From NCBI GenBank assembly GCA_003367665.1, contig QKXI01000006.1, positions 214,920-278,919 of the forward strand: a DNA stretch of 64,000 nucleotides, given 5' to 3'. Positions 1 through 7,335 of this stretch are shown piece after piece (within the stretch, counting starts at the first letter, position 1; every line of letters starts with the position of its first letter). The notes below the pieces were generated by a model. It saw only the letters and a program-made list of their open reading frames with translations. It searched no databases and was not told the origin of the DNA. The DNA is from Leifsonia sp. ku-ls. GTDB taxonomy: Bacteria > Actinomycetota > Actinomycetes > Actinomycetales > Microbacteriaceae. Both the position numbers and the translations under genes were made by a program.

Positions 1-12
1 GAGGGGTGCGGG

Positions 13-480
13 TCAGACCGTCTCGCCGCGGTCGACCTCGCCGCGCCAGGCGCCTGTCTCGGTGCCCTGCGACTCGATGAACTTCTTGAAGTTCTCCAAG
101 TCCTTCTTCACGGCGTGGTCGTCGAGGCCGAAGATCTGGCCGACCTTCTCCACCGCGTCGGACGGCGCCCACTCCAGCTGGACGGTGACCCGGGTCTCGG
201 CGTCGGAGAGGCGGTGGAAGGTGACGACGCCGGCGTGCTCCGTGTCGCCCGCGACCGACTTCCACGCCACGCGCTCGTCGGGGAGCTGCTCGGCGATGAC
301 GGTGTCGAACTGACGCTCGACGCCGCCGATCTTGACCCGCCAGTGGTTGGTGGTGTCGTCGACCTGGGTGATCTCCTCCACCTCGTCGAGGAAGTGGGGG
401 AAGGACTCGAACTGGGTCCACTGGTTGTACGCCGTCGTGACGGGCACGTTCACGTCGATGGACTCGGTCACTGCAGCCAT
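13..480 (-). CDS. SRPBCC family protein (polyketide cyclase/START fold)
   Basis: 155 residues, close to the usual length of single-domain SRPBCC (coenzyme Q-binding/polyketide-cyclase-like) proteins. The N-terminal half has the typical pattern 'SIDVNVPVTTAYNQWTQFES' followed by 'WRVKIGG' and 'ERVAWKSVAGDTEHAGVVTF', which matches the beta-strand order of this helix-grip fold. The fold binds small hydrophobic ligands. No catalytic role can be assigned. No signal peptide or membrane segment, so it is cytoplasmic. The ATG is preceded by a strong AAGGAG site. It is transcribed alone but sits next to other small stress-type genes on the same strand. Fold is confident; function unknown. Confidence 0.85.
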   Translation of the reverse strand: MAAVTESIDVNVPVTTAYNQWTQFESFPHFLDEVEEITQVDDTTNHWRVKIGGVERQFDTVIAEQLPDERVAWKSVAGDTEHAGVVTFHRLSDAETRVTVQLEWAPSDAVEKVGQIFGLDDHAVKKDLENFKKFIESQGTETGAWRGEVDRGETV

Positions 481-597
481 GTCGGCTCCTTTCGTAACGT
501 TCTTCTTCTTCTCGCGGTCGTACCCGACGCTAGGCCGGGCGACGAGGGCGGGATAGGGGATGGAATTCCCAGGCGGATCGTGGAAAGGCCCGCGGCC

Positions 598-1788
598 TCA
601 CTCGGACGGGGTCGGGCCAACGGGCCAGCGCAGCAGCGCGGCGGCGGGCGCGTCGTCCGGCAGCTCGCCGGGCGAGACCACGATCACGTGGGCGTCCGTC
701 AGCACGGCGGCGCGCGCGATGGCCACGGACGCCGGCACGATGCCGAGCTCGCCCGCGCCGAAGTCCTGCTCGGGGGCGGACGCGATCCACGGCTGCGCAT
801 CGAGGGCGATCGCCCTGCGCTCCTCGTCGTGGGTGCGTTCGGCCTCGCGCGGAACGCAGACCAGCACGGTGTCGGCCTGGCTCTGCTCGAGCGCGTCCAC
901 GACCTCGCCGATGCCGAGCGCCTCGCTCCTGCCCTCGCCTTCCGCGCGGGTGAAGATGCGCTGCAGGGCGGCCTGCTCCTCCTCGGCCGCGACGCGCGCG
1001 ACCGCCTCCTCGAAGCGCCGGAACAGGTCCGCCTGCTCGTCGCCCGCGGTGGCCTCCAGCTGCTCCGAGACGAGCACGGACCTCGCCGCCTCCGGCAGCT
1101 CCGCGGTCAGCAGCTCGACCGCGCGCACATCGCCCGCGACGAAGACGAGCCGCGGACGGTAGCGCTCGACCAGCTCGCCGACGCGCTCCGCCACCTTCGC
1201 CTCGTTGTGCTTCCAGGTGTCCTCGACGTAGTGCTGGTACCGGAGCTGCGCCCAGCCGCCGGAGGGCACCTTGTGCACGATCCCGTGGGAGTCGCCCTCG
1301 ACCTGCTCCGCCTCGTCGATCCGCTGCGCCGTCTCGGCGCCGTCGGCCGGGGTGTCTCCGTCGTGCTCCAGGTCGGGCCGGCGGTGCCAGATGGTCGCGC
1401 CGTCGCGGGACGCCTCCACCAGCAGGGCGTGGAAGCCGAAGGCGTCGCGGGCGAGCAGCGGGAGCGGGTCGATGACGGGCGCATGCCAGGCCCAGCCGTC
1501 GCGCGGGATGGCGCCGAGGATCACCTCGTCGACCTCCACCCGCCCCGCCCGCACCGCGAGGAAGCGGGCGCTCGGGCTCGGGGTGTCGTGCCCGGCCGCG
1601 AGCGCGGCCTCCACAGCGTCCCGGTCGGCTTGCGGCGCGCCCTGCAGCTCGAGGGAGTCCAGGAGCGAACGGTGGCGCAGGTCGACCGTGCGCTTCGGAT
1701 CGGGCAGGTCGCGCGAGATGTCGGCCAGCACCGTCGTCCACGGGCCCCGCTCGGCGAGCAGGCCGCCGACGATGTCGCGTGCCGTCAT
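598..1788 (-). CDS. baeRF / Vms1-type eRF1-like protein (Rv2629 family)
   Basis: 396 residues when started at the ATG reading MTARDIVGG. That ATG overlaps the stop of the upstream gene (ATGA), whereas the longer upstream reading is Arg/Gly-rich shadow sequence. The middle has 'GGWAQLRYQHYVEDTWKHNE', the hallmark of the bacterial/archaeal release-factor-like baeRF2 group that includes M. tuberculosis Rv2629. After it comes an eRF1 domain-2-like segment ('RLVFVAGDVRAVELL') and a C-terminal L7Ae/Pelota-like part ('DTVLVCVPREAERT'). Relatives are linked to ribosome rescue or hibernation, and some are Vms1-like peptidyl-tRNA hydrolases. No GGQ tripeptide is present, so classical peptide release is unlikely. 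Cytoplasmic. Translationally coupled to the small acidic protein upstream. Confidence 0.8.
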   Translation of the reverse strand: MTARDIVGGLLAERGPWTTVLADISRDLPDPKRTVDLRHRSLLDSLELQGAPQADRDAVEAALAAGHDTPSPSARFLAVRAGRVEVDEVILGAIPRDGWAWHAPVIDPLPLLARDAFGFHALLVEASRDGATIWHRRPDLEHDGDTPADGAETAQRIDEAEQVEGDSHGIVHKVPSGGWAQLRYQHYVEDTWKHNEAKVAERVGELVERYRPRLVFVAGDVRAVELLTAELPEAARSVLVSEQLEATAGDEQADLFRRFEEAVARVAAEEEQAALQRIFTRAEGEGRSEALGIGEVVDALEQSQADTVLVCVPREAERTHDEERRAIALDAQPWIASAPEQDFGAGELGIVPASVAIARAAVLTDAHVIVVSPGELPDDAPAAALLRWPVGPTPSE

Positions 1789-2078
1789 CGGGCGCCCTCC
1801 TCCCCGGACTCCGTGCTGAACACCACCGGGTCCGGGCCGGTCGCGCCCGGATCGCCCGGGTCGTCGGCGCCGGTCACGTCGTCGTCGGCGGCGCGCTCCG
1901 CGCCGTCGATGCCGGAGGCGGCCACCACCTCCGCGTCGTCGGTGTCGTCGGGCATCGGCTCGGTCTGCCTCCACTCCTCGACGTGGCTGGGACCGTGGCC
2001 CTGCACGAACGGCTGCGCCTCATGGGCCAGCTGCTCGTCCTGGGCCGGTCCGTGCTTCGTGTTGCCGCGTTCGGCCAT
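1785..2078 (-). CDS. small acidic hydrophilic protein, unknown function
   Basis: 97 residues starting MAERGNTKHGPAQDEQLAH. The start was chosen because AAGGAGAAC lies just upstream; the longer ORF adds residues with no ribosome site. The C-terminal half is strongly acidic and low in complexity (repeated D, E, A, G, P), so the protein is probably disordered. There are no membrane segments. It overlaps the baeRF gene by four bases, so the two are almost certainly co-translated. I do not recognise the family. It may be a partner or stress-associated disordered protein, but that is a guess from position. Confidence 0.65.
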   Translation of the reverse strand: MAERGNTKHGPAQDEQLAHEAQPFVQGHGPSHVEEWRQTEPMPDDTDDAEVVAASGIDGAERAADDDVTGADDPGDPGATGPDPVVFSTESGEEGAR

Positions 2079-2221
2079 GTCGTTCTCCTTCCACGTCTGA
2101 AGGCCCATGCGGGCCGGGACGCGACCGAACGAACCACCGCCACCGAGGCGCTGCAACCTCTTGCGACCGGACGAGATGGGGGTAGGCGTGGAGGCGATCC
2201 CACCGACGGAAGGAGAAGGAC

Positions 2222-2416
2222 ATGGCCGATCGACCCATCCAGATCGACGTGCAGAAGTACCTCAGCGGGGTGGACTATCCCGCGGGCAAGGCCGACCTGG
2301 TCGGCGCCGCGCAGGGTCAGGGAGCGCCGAAGGAGGTCATCGACGCGCTCGAGGGCCTGCCCGATCGCGACTTCGACAGCCCCGTGCAGGTCACGGAGGG
2401 CATCAGCGGCAGCTGA
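2222..2416 (+). CDS. DUF2795 domain protein
   Basis: 64 residues. The pattern 'VQKYLSGVDYPAGKADLVGAAQGQGAPKEVIDALEGLPD' is characteristic of the DUF2795 family, a small actinobacterial and archaeal helical domain often found beside stress genes. Biochemical function is not established. A good AAGGAGAAGG site precedes the ATG. The gene is divergent from the acidic protein/baeRF pair and converges on the sulfonate-type permease gene, with only 27 bases between stops. Confidence 0.8.
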   Translation: MADRPIQIDVQKYLSGVDYPAGKADLVGAAQGQGAPKEVIDALEGLPDRDFDSPVQVTEGISGS

Positions 2417-2426
2417 GCCGCTTCTG

Positions 2427-2462
2427 GGCCCGGCGCGGGAGGCTCAGGCCCAGCGCCGGGCC
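2427..2462. terminator. hairpin between convergent genes
   Basis: A perfect inverted repeat with 10-base arms GGCCCGGCGC and GCGCCGGGCC separated by 16 bases. It overlaps the 3' end of the permease gene and lies just after the DUF2795 stop. There is no T-tract. A bidirectional terminator is the simplest reading. Confidence 0.45.
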
Positions 2463-3364
2463 GCCCACCGCTCGAACAGACCGAGAAGCGAGTCGGTGAT
2501 CTTCCCGAGCACCGCGAGCAGGATGATCGCGAGGATCAGGCGATCCGTGCGGCCGTTGTTCTGCGAGTCGCTCAGCAGGAAGCCCAGACCCATCGAGGAG
2601 GCGATCAGCTCCGCGGCGACCAGGAACAGCCAGGCCTGCGCCAGCGCCAGCCGCAGCCCCGAGATGACCGAGGGCAGCACGGCCGGCAGCTGCACGGTGG
2701 CGAACAGGCGGACGCCGTTCAGGCCGAAGGCGCGTCCCGCCTCCACCAGGTGCCGGTCGACGTGCTTGAGGGCCGCGGCGACGGTCGTGTAGACGGGGAA
2801 GAACGCGCCGATCGCGATCAGGATGATCTTGGAGTCCTCGCCGATCTTGAACCACAGGATCAGCAGCGGCACCCAGGCCAGAGACGGCACGGCACGGATC
2901 GCCGCGAGCGTCGGGCTGAACAGGATATCGGACCAGCGCGACAGCCCGACGAGTGCGCCGAGCAGCAGGCCGAGCGCCGCTCCGATGGCGAAGCCGGCCA
3001 GCACGCGCTGGGTCGAGATCGCGACGTACTGCCCGAGCAGGCCGCGCTGGGCGAGGTCGACCGCCGCCTCCCACACCATCGCGGGGGTCGGCAGCTGCGA
3101 AGACGTGAACGCACCGGAGGTCGCGGCGAGCTGCCACGCCACGAGCAGGATCGCCGGGATCACGAACCCGGCGGTGATCCGCACCCAGCGGCGCGAGGCC
3201 AGTGGGATGCGGGACCCCGGCGGGGTGGTCTCGGGCCGCGGGCGCTCGCCGGCGACCGAGATGCCGCCTCCGGCCGCCATCCCGGGGCCGCCGGCGTAGA
3301 CGAGCCCCGAGTCGCCGGTGCGGATCAGCGGCCCGTCGCCCTCCGGTGCGTTCTGCGTCGTCAT
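2444..3364 (-). CDS. ABC transporter permease, SsuC/TauC type
   Basis: 306 residues with a roughly 50-residue polar N-terminal extension, then about six hydrophobic segments. The EAA-loop region 'EAGRAFGLNGVRLFATVQLP' is typical of BPD_transp_1 permeases of the nitrate/taurine/sulfonate class. It forms the inner-membrane channel with the ATPase and binding protein encoded upstream on the same strand; only 7 bases separate it from the binding-protein gene. The long N-terminal extension is unusual for SsuC and contains no recognised domain. Family is confident; substrate is inferred (aliphatic sulfonates or a similar small anion). Confidence 0.88.
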   Translation of the reverse strand: MTTQNAPEGDGPLIRTGDSGLVYAGGPGMAAGGGISVAGERPRPETTPPGSRIPLASRRWVRITAGFVIPAILLVAWQLAATSGAFTSSQLPTPAMVWEAAVDLAQRGLLGQYVAISTQRVLAGFAIGAALGLLLGALVGLSRWSDILFSPTLAAIRAVPSLAWVPLLILWFKIGEDSKIILIAIGAFFPVYTTVAAALKHVDRHLVEAGRAFGLNGVRLFATVQLPAVLPSVISGLRLALAQAWLFLVAAELIASSMGLGFLLSDSQNNGRTDRLILAIILLAVLGKITDSLLGLFERWAARRWA

Positions 3365-3371
3365 GCGGTCG

Positions 3372-4409
3372 TCAGCCTCCGATGGCGCCAGGGTCGGCCT
3401 TCTTGGCGAACGTCGGGTCGAGCAGGGTGTCGAGCGCCTTGTCGATGTCGGCCTGCGACCGCACGTCGCCCGACTGGACGAAGATCGGGCCGACCTTCTT
3501 CAGCACGGCGAGCTGCGCCGGGCCTGGCACGTTGGAGACGTCGAGGTTGGTGCGCTCGGTGATGACCGTCGTGGCGACGGCCGGGTCGATGCCGGCGACG
3601 TCGGAGAGGATCTTCGCCGTCTCGTCCGGGTGCTTCTGCGCCCACGCGCGGGCGTACTCGTAGGTGTTCACCACGGTCTGCGCCACGTCCGGCTTCGACG
3701 ACAGGAACGACTCGGTGGCGTTGAGGAAGCCGTAGGTGTTGAACTTCACGTTGCGATAGATGAGCTTCGCGCCCGACTTCTCGGCGTTCGCCATGATCGG
3801 GTCGAGACCGCTCCAGGCGTCCACCGAGCCGTTCTGCAGCGCCGCCCAGCCGTCGGCGTGCTGCAGGTTCTGGATGGTGACATCGCTCGCCGACAGGCCG
3901 TTGGCCTCCAGCGACTGCAGCAGGAAGAAGTATGGGTCGGTGCCCTTGGTGGCGGCGACCTGCTTGCCCTTGAGCTCCTTCACCGACGTGATCGGCGAGT
4001 TCGGGCCGACGACGATCGCCGACCACTCCGGCTGCGAGTAGATGTCGATCGTCTTGATCTCGGAGCCGTTGGAGCGGGCGAGCAGCGCGGCGGAGCCGGC
4101 GGTCGACCCGACGTCGATGGCACCGGAGCGCAGCGCCTCGTTGGCCTTGTTCGAGCCGGCGGACTGCACCCAGTTGACCGTGATGTCCTGCTTCTTGAGC
4201 GCCTTCTCCAGCCAGCCCTCCTTCTTGATGACGAGGCTCAGCGGGTTGTAGGTGGCGAAGTCGATGTTGAGCGTTCCGCCCTTGGTGACGCCGGCGCTGC
4301 TCTCGGAGCCGGCGGCGGCGCCCTCCCCGGCGACACAGCCGGTCAGCAGGAGGCTGGTGGCCGCGACGATGCCGGCGGCGGCGAGCAGGATGGTGGGTTT
4401 ACGGCGCAT
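3372..4409 (-). CDS. ABC transporter substrate-binding protein, SsuA-like
   Basis: 345 residues from ATG (MRRKPTILL), preceded by GAGAGG; the longer ORF start has no ribosome site. A lipoprotein signal is visible: basic N-terminus, hydrophobic stretch and lipobox 'LLTGC', so it is anchored on the outer face of the membrane. The mature part is an NMT1/SsuA-like fold with 'ITVNWVQSAGSNKANEALRSG' and 'LKGKQVAATKGTDPYFFLLQ', typical for aliphatic sulfonate receptors. It lies between the ATPase and permease genes. No desulfonating monooxygenase is nearby, so the ligand is not proven; taurine or another sulfonate is likely. Confidence 0.88.
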   Translation of the reverse strand: MRRKPTILLAAAGIVAATSLLLTGCVAGEGAAAGSESSAGVTKGGTLNIDFATYNPLSLVIKKEGWLEKALKKQDITVNWVQSAGSNKANEALRSGAIDVGSTAGSAALLARSNGSEIKTIDIYSQPEWSAIVVGPNSPITSVKELKGKQVAATKGTDPYFFLLQSLEANGLSASDVTIQNLQHADGWAALQNGSVDAWSGLDPIMANAEKSGAKLIYRNVKFNTYGFLNATESFLSSKPDVAQTVVNTYEYARAWAQKHPDETAKILSDVAGIDPAVATTVITERTNLDVSNVPGPAQLAVLKKVGPIFVQSGDVRSQADIDKALDTLLDPTFAKKADPGAIGG

Positions 4410-4440
4410 GATGCCTCTCACGGTCGATGTGCTGCGGGTT

Positions 4441-5298
4441 TCAGTAGGGGAAGACGGGGACGCCCGACGGGCGCTGCTCGCCGTGCGCGCGGCCATGGCG
4501 GTCGATGCCGAGGCCGTCGAGCAGGTCGGCGCGCAGCTCGGCGAGCTCCGCGGAGCCGCGGTCGCGCGGTCGCGCGCCCGGCACGGTGGTCACGCTCCGG
4601 ATCGTGGAGCCCTCCCGATCGGGCTCGGTGCCGAGCAGGACGACGCGGTCGGCCAGTTGCAGGGCCTCGTCGACGTCGTGCGTGACGAGCAGGATCGTGG
4701 TGGGCGCGGCGGCGTGGACGTCGAGCAGCAGGTCTTGCATGCGCAGCCGGGTGAGCGCGTCGAGGGCGCCGAACGGCTCGTCCAGCAGCAGCACGCCGGG
4801 GTTGCGCGCGAGCGCCCTGGCGAGGGACGCGCGCTGCGCCATGCCGCCGGACACCTCACGCGGCCGGAGGGTGGAGGAGGCGGTGAGGCCGACCAGGTCG
4901 AGCAGCCGGGCGACGCGCTCGCGGCCGGCGGCGCGGTCGAGGCCGCGGGGGAGTCCGAGCGCGACGTTGTCGGCGAGCGAGCGCCACGGCAGCAGCCGCG
5001 GCTCCTGGAAGCCGACCGCGCAGCGCGCATCCACACCCGCGACCGGGGTGCCGTCGATGAGGGCCGCGCCGGCCGTGGAGTCGTCGAGGCCGCCGGCGAT
5101 GCGCAGCAGCGTCGACTTGCCGCAGCCGCTGGGGCCGAGGATGGCGACGACCTCGCCCGGCGCGATCCGCAAGGAGACGTCGCGGAGCACCACCCGCGGT
5201 CGTGCGCCGGTGCGCTTGTCCCGCGTCGCCGCGGCGGCGAAGGCGCGGCCGACCGCGTCGAAGGCGACGGGGAAGGCGGAGGACGGGGCGGCGGTCAT
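4441..5298 (-). CDS. ABC transporter ATP-binding protein, SsuB-like
   Basis: 285 residues with the full ATPase set: Walker A 'GPSGCGKST', Q-loop 'GFQEPRLLPW', signature 'VSGGM', Walker B 'VLLLDEPFGALD' and switch histidine 'VTHDVDEAL'. The Q-loop and signature match the nitrate/sulfonate/taurine class. First gene of the three-gene operon ATPase, binding protein, permease, transcribed leftward. A -10-like TAGCGT (5308-5313) lies 9 bases before the ATG, so the leader is very short. Confidence 0.9.
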   Translation of the reverse strand: MTAAPSSAFPVAFDAVGRAFAAAATRDKRTGARPRVVLRDVSLRIAPGEVVAILGPSGCGKSTLLRIAGGLDDSTAGAALIDGTPVAGVDARCAVGFQEPRLLPWRSLADNVALGLPRGLDRAAGRERVARLLDLVGLTASSTLRPREVSGGMAQRASLARALARNPGVLLLDEPFGALDALTRLRMQDLLLDVHAAAPTTILLVTHDVDEALQLADRVVLLGTEPDREGSTIRSVTTVPGARPRDRGSAELAELRADLLDGLGIDRHGRAHGEQRPSGVPVFPY

Positions 5299-5348
5299 CG
5301 TGCTCCGACGCTATCGACCGGCGGCGCTCACCCGCTGGGCCGCTGAAA

Positions 5349-5360
5349 CGCTACGTAACG
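5349..5360. promoter_or_regulatory. near-palindrome upstream of the sulfonate-type operon
   Basis: CGCTACGTAACG, a near-perfect palindrome around TACGTA, sits about 35 bases upstream of the putative -10 box of the leftward ABC operon. Its position fits an activator site or an upstream operator. The regulator is unknown. Confidence 0.3.
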
Positions 5361-5388
5361 AAACTTGCCGGGCGCGTCGTCCCGCGGG

Positions 5389-5796
5389 TCAGAGCGAGGC
5401 GCCGGGCACGCCGGAGACGACGAGGGCCGCTCCGCCCACCCAGACGCCGACGGCGAGCAGGATGCCCATGATCGGCACCCAGAAGCTGATCCGCCGCAGG
5501 ACCAGCAGCACGACCGCGACGATGACCGCGACGAGGGTGACGGCGCCGGGGCCGAGGAGCGCGAGGAAGAAGCCCGCGCTCATCCGGTCGGTGTCGCACA
5601 CCGTGGAGGCGCCGCACGGGTCGCTCGCGAAGACGAGGAAGAAGGCGAAGAACGTCAGGCCGACGGCGACCGCGCCGGCGACGACCAGCAGGACGATCGT
5701 GGTGACGAGATCCCACACCACCACCGGGCGGCGCAGGCTCGGGGCCGGCGCGTAGCCGGGAACGGGCGGCCCGTAGGCGGGCGGCGGGTTCGTCAT
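5389..5796 (-). CDS. small membrane protein, unknown function
   Basis: 135 residues. A Pro/Tyr-rich cytoplasmic N-terminus (MTNPPPAYGPPVPGYAPAP) is followed by three hydrophobic segments at about residues 29-53, 73-97 and 105-128, with two cysteines (C59, C67) in the first outside loop that could form a disulfide. Small proteins of this layout are common in Microbacteriaceae and carry DUF labels; I cannot name the family with certainty. Monocistronic or cotranscribed with the exonuclease gene upstream (25 bases apart). Confidence 0.65.
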   Translation of the reverse strand: MTNPPPAYGPPVPGYAPAPSLRRPVVVWDLVTTIVLLVVAGAVAVGLTFFAFFLVFASDPCGASTVCDTDRMSAGFFLALLGPGAVTLVAVIVAVVLLVLRRISFWVPIMGILLAVGVWVGGAALVVSGVPGASL

Positions 5797-5821
5797 GGTC
5801 TCGCCTCTCTCGTCGTGTCGG

Positions 5822-6670
5822 TCAGCCGAAGATCATCGGGCGGTCGTCGTCGTCCTCGTCGCCCGCCGGCTGCGACAGCTCGACGAGGACGGGGACGTGG
5901 TCGCTCGGGGCGTCGCCCTTGCGCTCGTTGCGGTGGATGCTCGCATCCACGACCCGGTCGGCGAAGGCGCGGGAGCCGAGGATGAAGTCGATGCGGAGCC
6001 CCTCGTTGCGGGGGAAGCGGAGCTGCTTGTAGTCCCAGTACGTGTACCCGTCTGGCACGATCGGCCGCACGACGTCGGTCAGTCCCGCCTTCTCGAACGC
6101 GGCGAAGGCGGTGCGCTCCGGCGGCGAGATGTGGGTCGAGACGCCCGGGACGAGGCTCGGGTCGCCGACGTCGGAGTCGAGCGGGGCGACGTTCCAGTCG
6201 CCCATGAGCGCGAGCTGCAGGTCGGGGTCGTCGGCCAGCCAGCGCTGGGTGTCGGCGGCGAGGACGGCGAGCCAGTCGAGCTTGTAGACGTAGTGCGGGT
6301 CGGCGAGGGACCGGCCGTTGGGCACGTACAGGCTCCAGAGCCGCACGCCGTCGACCGTGGCGCCGATCGCGCGCGCCTCCTTCGGCAGGTCGGGGCCGTC
6401 GTGGTCTTTGAGGAAACCCGGCATGTCGGGGAAGCCGATCTCGACGTCCTCCAGGGGCAGCCGGCTCGCGATCGCGACGCCGTTCCACTGGTTGAGGCCG
6501 TGCAGCACGACCTCGTAGCCCGCCTCCTCGAACGCGGCGTAGGGGAACTGCTCCGGCTTGCACTTGATCTCTTGCATCGCCAGGACGTCGACGTCTTCGC
6601 GGACCATCCAGTCGACCACCCGGACCACACGGGTGCGGATGGAGTTCACATTCCAGGTGGCGACGCGCAT
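5822..6670 (-). CDS. xthA: exodeoxyribonuclease III / AP endonuclease
   Basis: 282 residues of the endonuclease/exonuclease/phosphatase fold. Motifs in order: 'ATWNVNSIR' (N-terminal Asn), 'LAMQEIKC' (metal-binding Glu), 'GDWNVAPLDSD' (catalytic Asp and Asn) and 'PSDHVPVLVEL' (Asp-His pair). This is the ExoIII family that incises abasic sites and removes 3' blocking groups in base excision repair. Length fits the family. Cytoplasmic. Divergent from pyrE. Confidence 0.93.
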   Translation of the reverse strand: MRVATWNVNSIRTRVVRVVDWMVREDVDVLAMQEIKCKPEQFPYAAFEEAGYEVVLHGLNQWNGVAIASRLPLEDVEIGFPDMPGFLKDHDGPDLPKEARAIGATVDGVRLWSLYVPNGRSLADPHYVYKLDWLAVLAADTQRWLADDPDLQLALMGDWNVAPLDSDVGDPSLVPGVSTHISPPERTAFAAFEKAGLTDVVRPIVPDGYTYWDYKQLRFPRNEGLRIDFILGSRAFADRVVDASIHRNERKGDAPSDHVPVLVELSQPAGDEDDDDRPMIFG

Positions 6671-6773
6671 GCCCCGATCGTATCGGCCGCCGCCGACGTC
6701 CTCCGAGCCGACGCCGCGTCGGTGGACAGCTCTCCGCCTGTGGACAACTCCCGGTCACCGGCAGGTTCCCCTC

Positions 6774-6779
6774 TAGAAT
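6774..6779 (+). promoter_or_regulatory. -10 box of leaderless pyrE
   Basis: TAGAAT lies 7 bases upstream of the second in-frame GTG of pyrE (6787). The first GTG (6781) would fall before the expected transcription start. This supports a leaderless mRNA starting at 6787. Confidence 0.5.
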
Positions 6780-6786
6780 CGTGGAC

Positions 6787-7335
6787 GTGACCGACACACG
6801 ACAGCAGCTCATCGACCACATCGCCGCCGAGGCCGTCTTCCACGGCGACTTCACGCTCACCAGCGGCAAGAAGGCGAGCTACTACGTCGATCTGCGCAAG
6901 GTCAGCCTCGACCACCGTGTCGCGCCGCTCATCGGCCGCGTGATGATCGATCTCATCCGCGACATCCCCGACGTCTTCGCGGTCGGAGGCATGACGATGG
7001 GCGCCGACCCGGTCGCTGCCGCGATCCTGCATCAGGGCGCCGCACAGGGCCTCACGTACGACGCGTTCGTGGTGCGCAAGGAGCCGAAGGACCACGGCCG
7101 CGGCAAGCAGGTCGAGGGTCCCGACCTCGAGGGCAAGCGCGTCATCGTGCTCGAAGACACCTCGACCACCGGCGGCTCGCCCCTGAAAGCGGCAGAGGCC
7201 CTGAAGAAGGTCGGCGCCGAGATCGCCGCCGTCGCCGTGGTCGTCGACCGCGACACCGGCGCGCGCGAGGCCATCGAGGCCGCGGGCTACCCCTACCTCG
7301 CCGCGATCGGCCTGAAGGACCTGGGGCTGGCCTAG
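6787..7335 (+). CDS. pyrE: orotate phosphoribosyltransferase
   Basis: About 182 residues. It converts orotate and PRPP to orotidine 5'-phosphate in pyrimidine synthesis. The PRPP loop is 'VIVLEDTSTTGGSPLKA', and the substrate region 'TSGKKASYYVDLRKV' and 'VGGMTMGADPVAAAI' are both diagnostic. Two GTG starts two codons apart (6781 and 6787) are possible; I prefer 6787 because of the -10 box position. The stop overlaps the GTG of the next gene by one base, so the two are co-translated. Confidence 0.92.
   Translation: MTDTRQQLIDHIAAEAVFHGDFTLTSGKKASYYVDLRKVSLDHRVAPLIGRVMIDLIRDIPDVFAVGGMTMGADPVAAAILHQGAAQGLTYDAFVVRKEPKDHGRGKQVEGPDLEGKRVIVLEDTSTTGGSPLKAAEALKKVGAEIAAVAVVVDRDTGAREAIEAAGYPYLAAIGLKDLGLA

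Noticed and set aside
115-2100. 661-residue plus-strand open frame over the baeRF region
   Set aside because: It is the antisense of SRPBCC/baeRF coding DNA. Composition is Arg/Gly/Leu/Val-rich with no motifs, a usual effect of high GC content.
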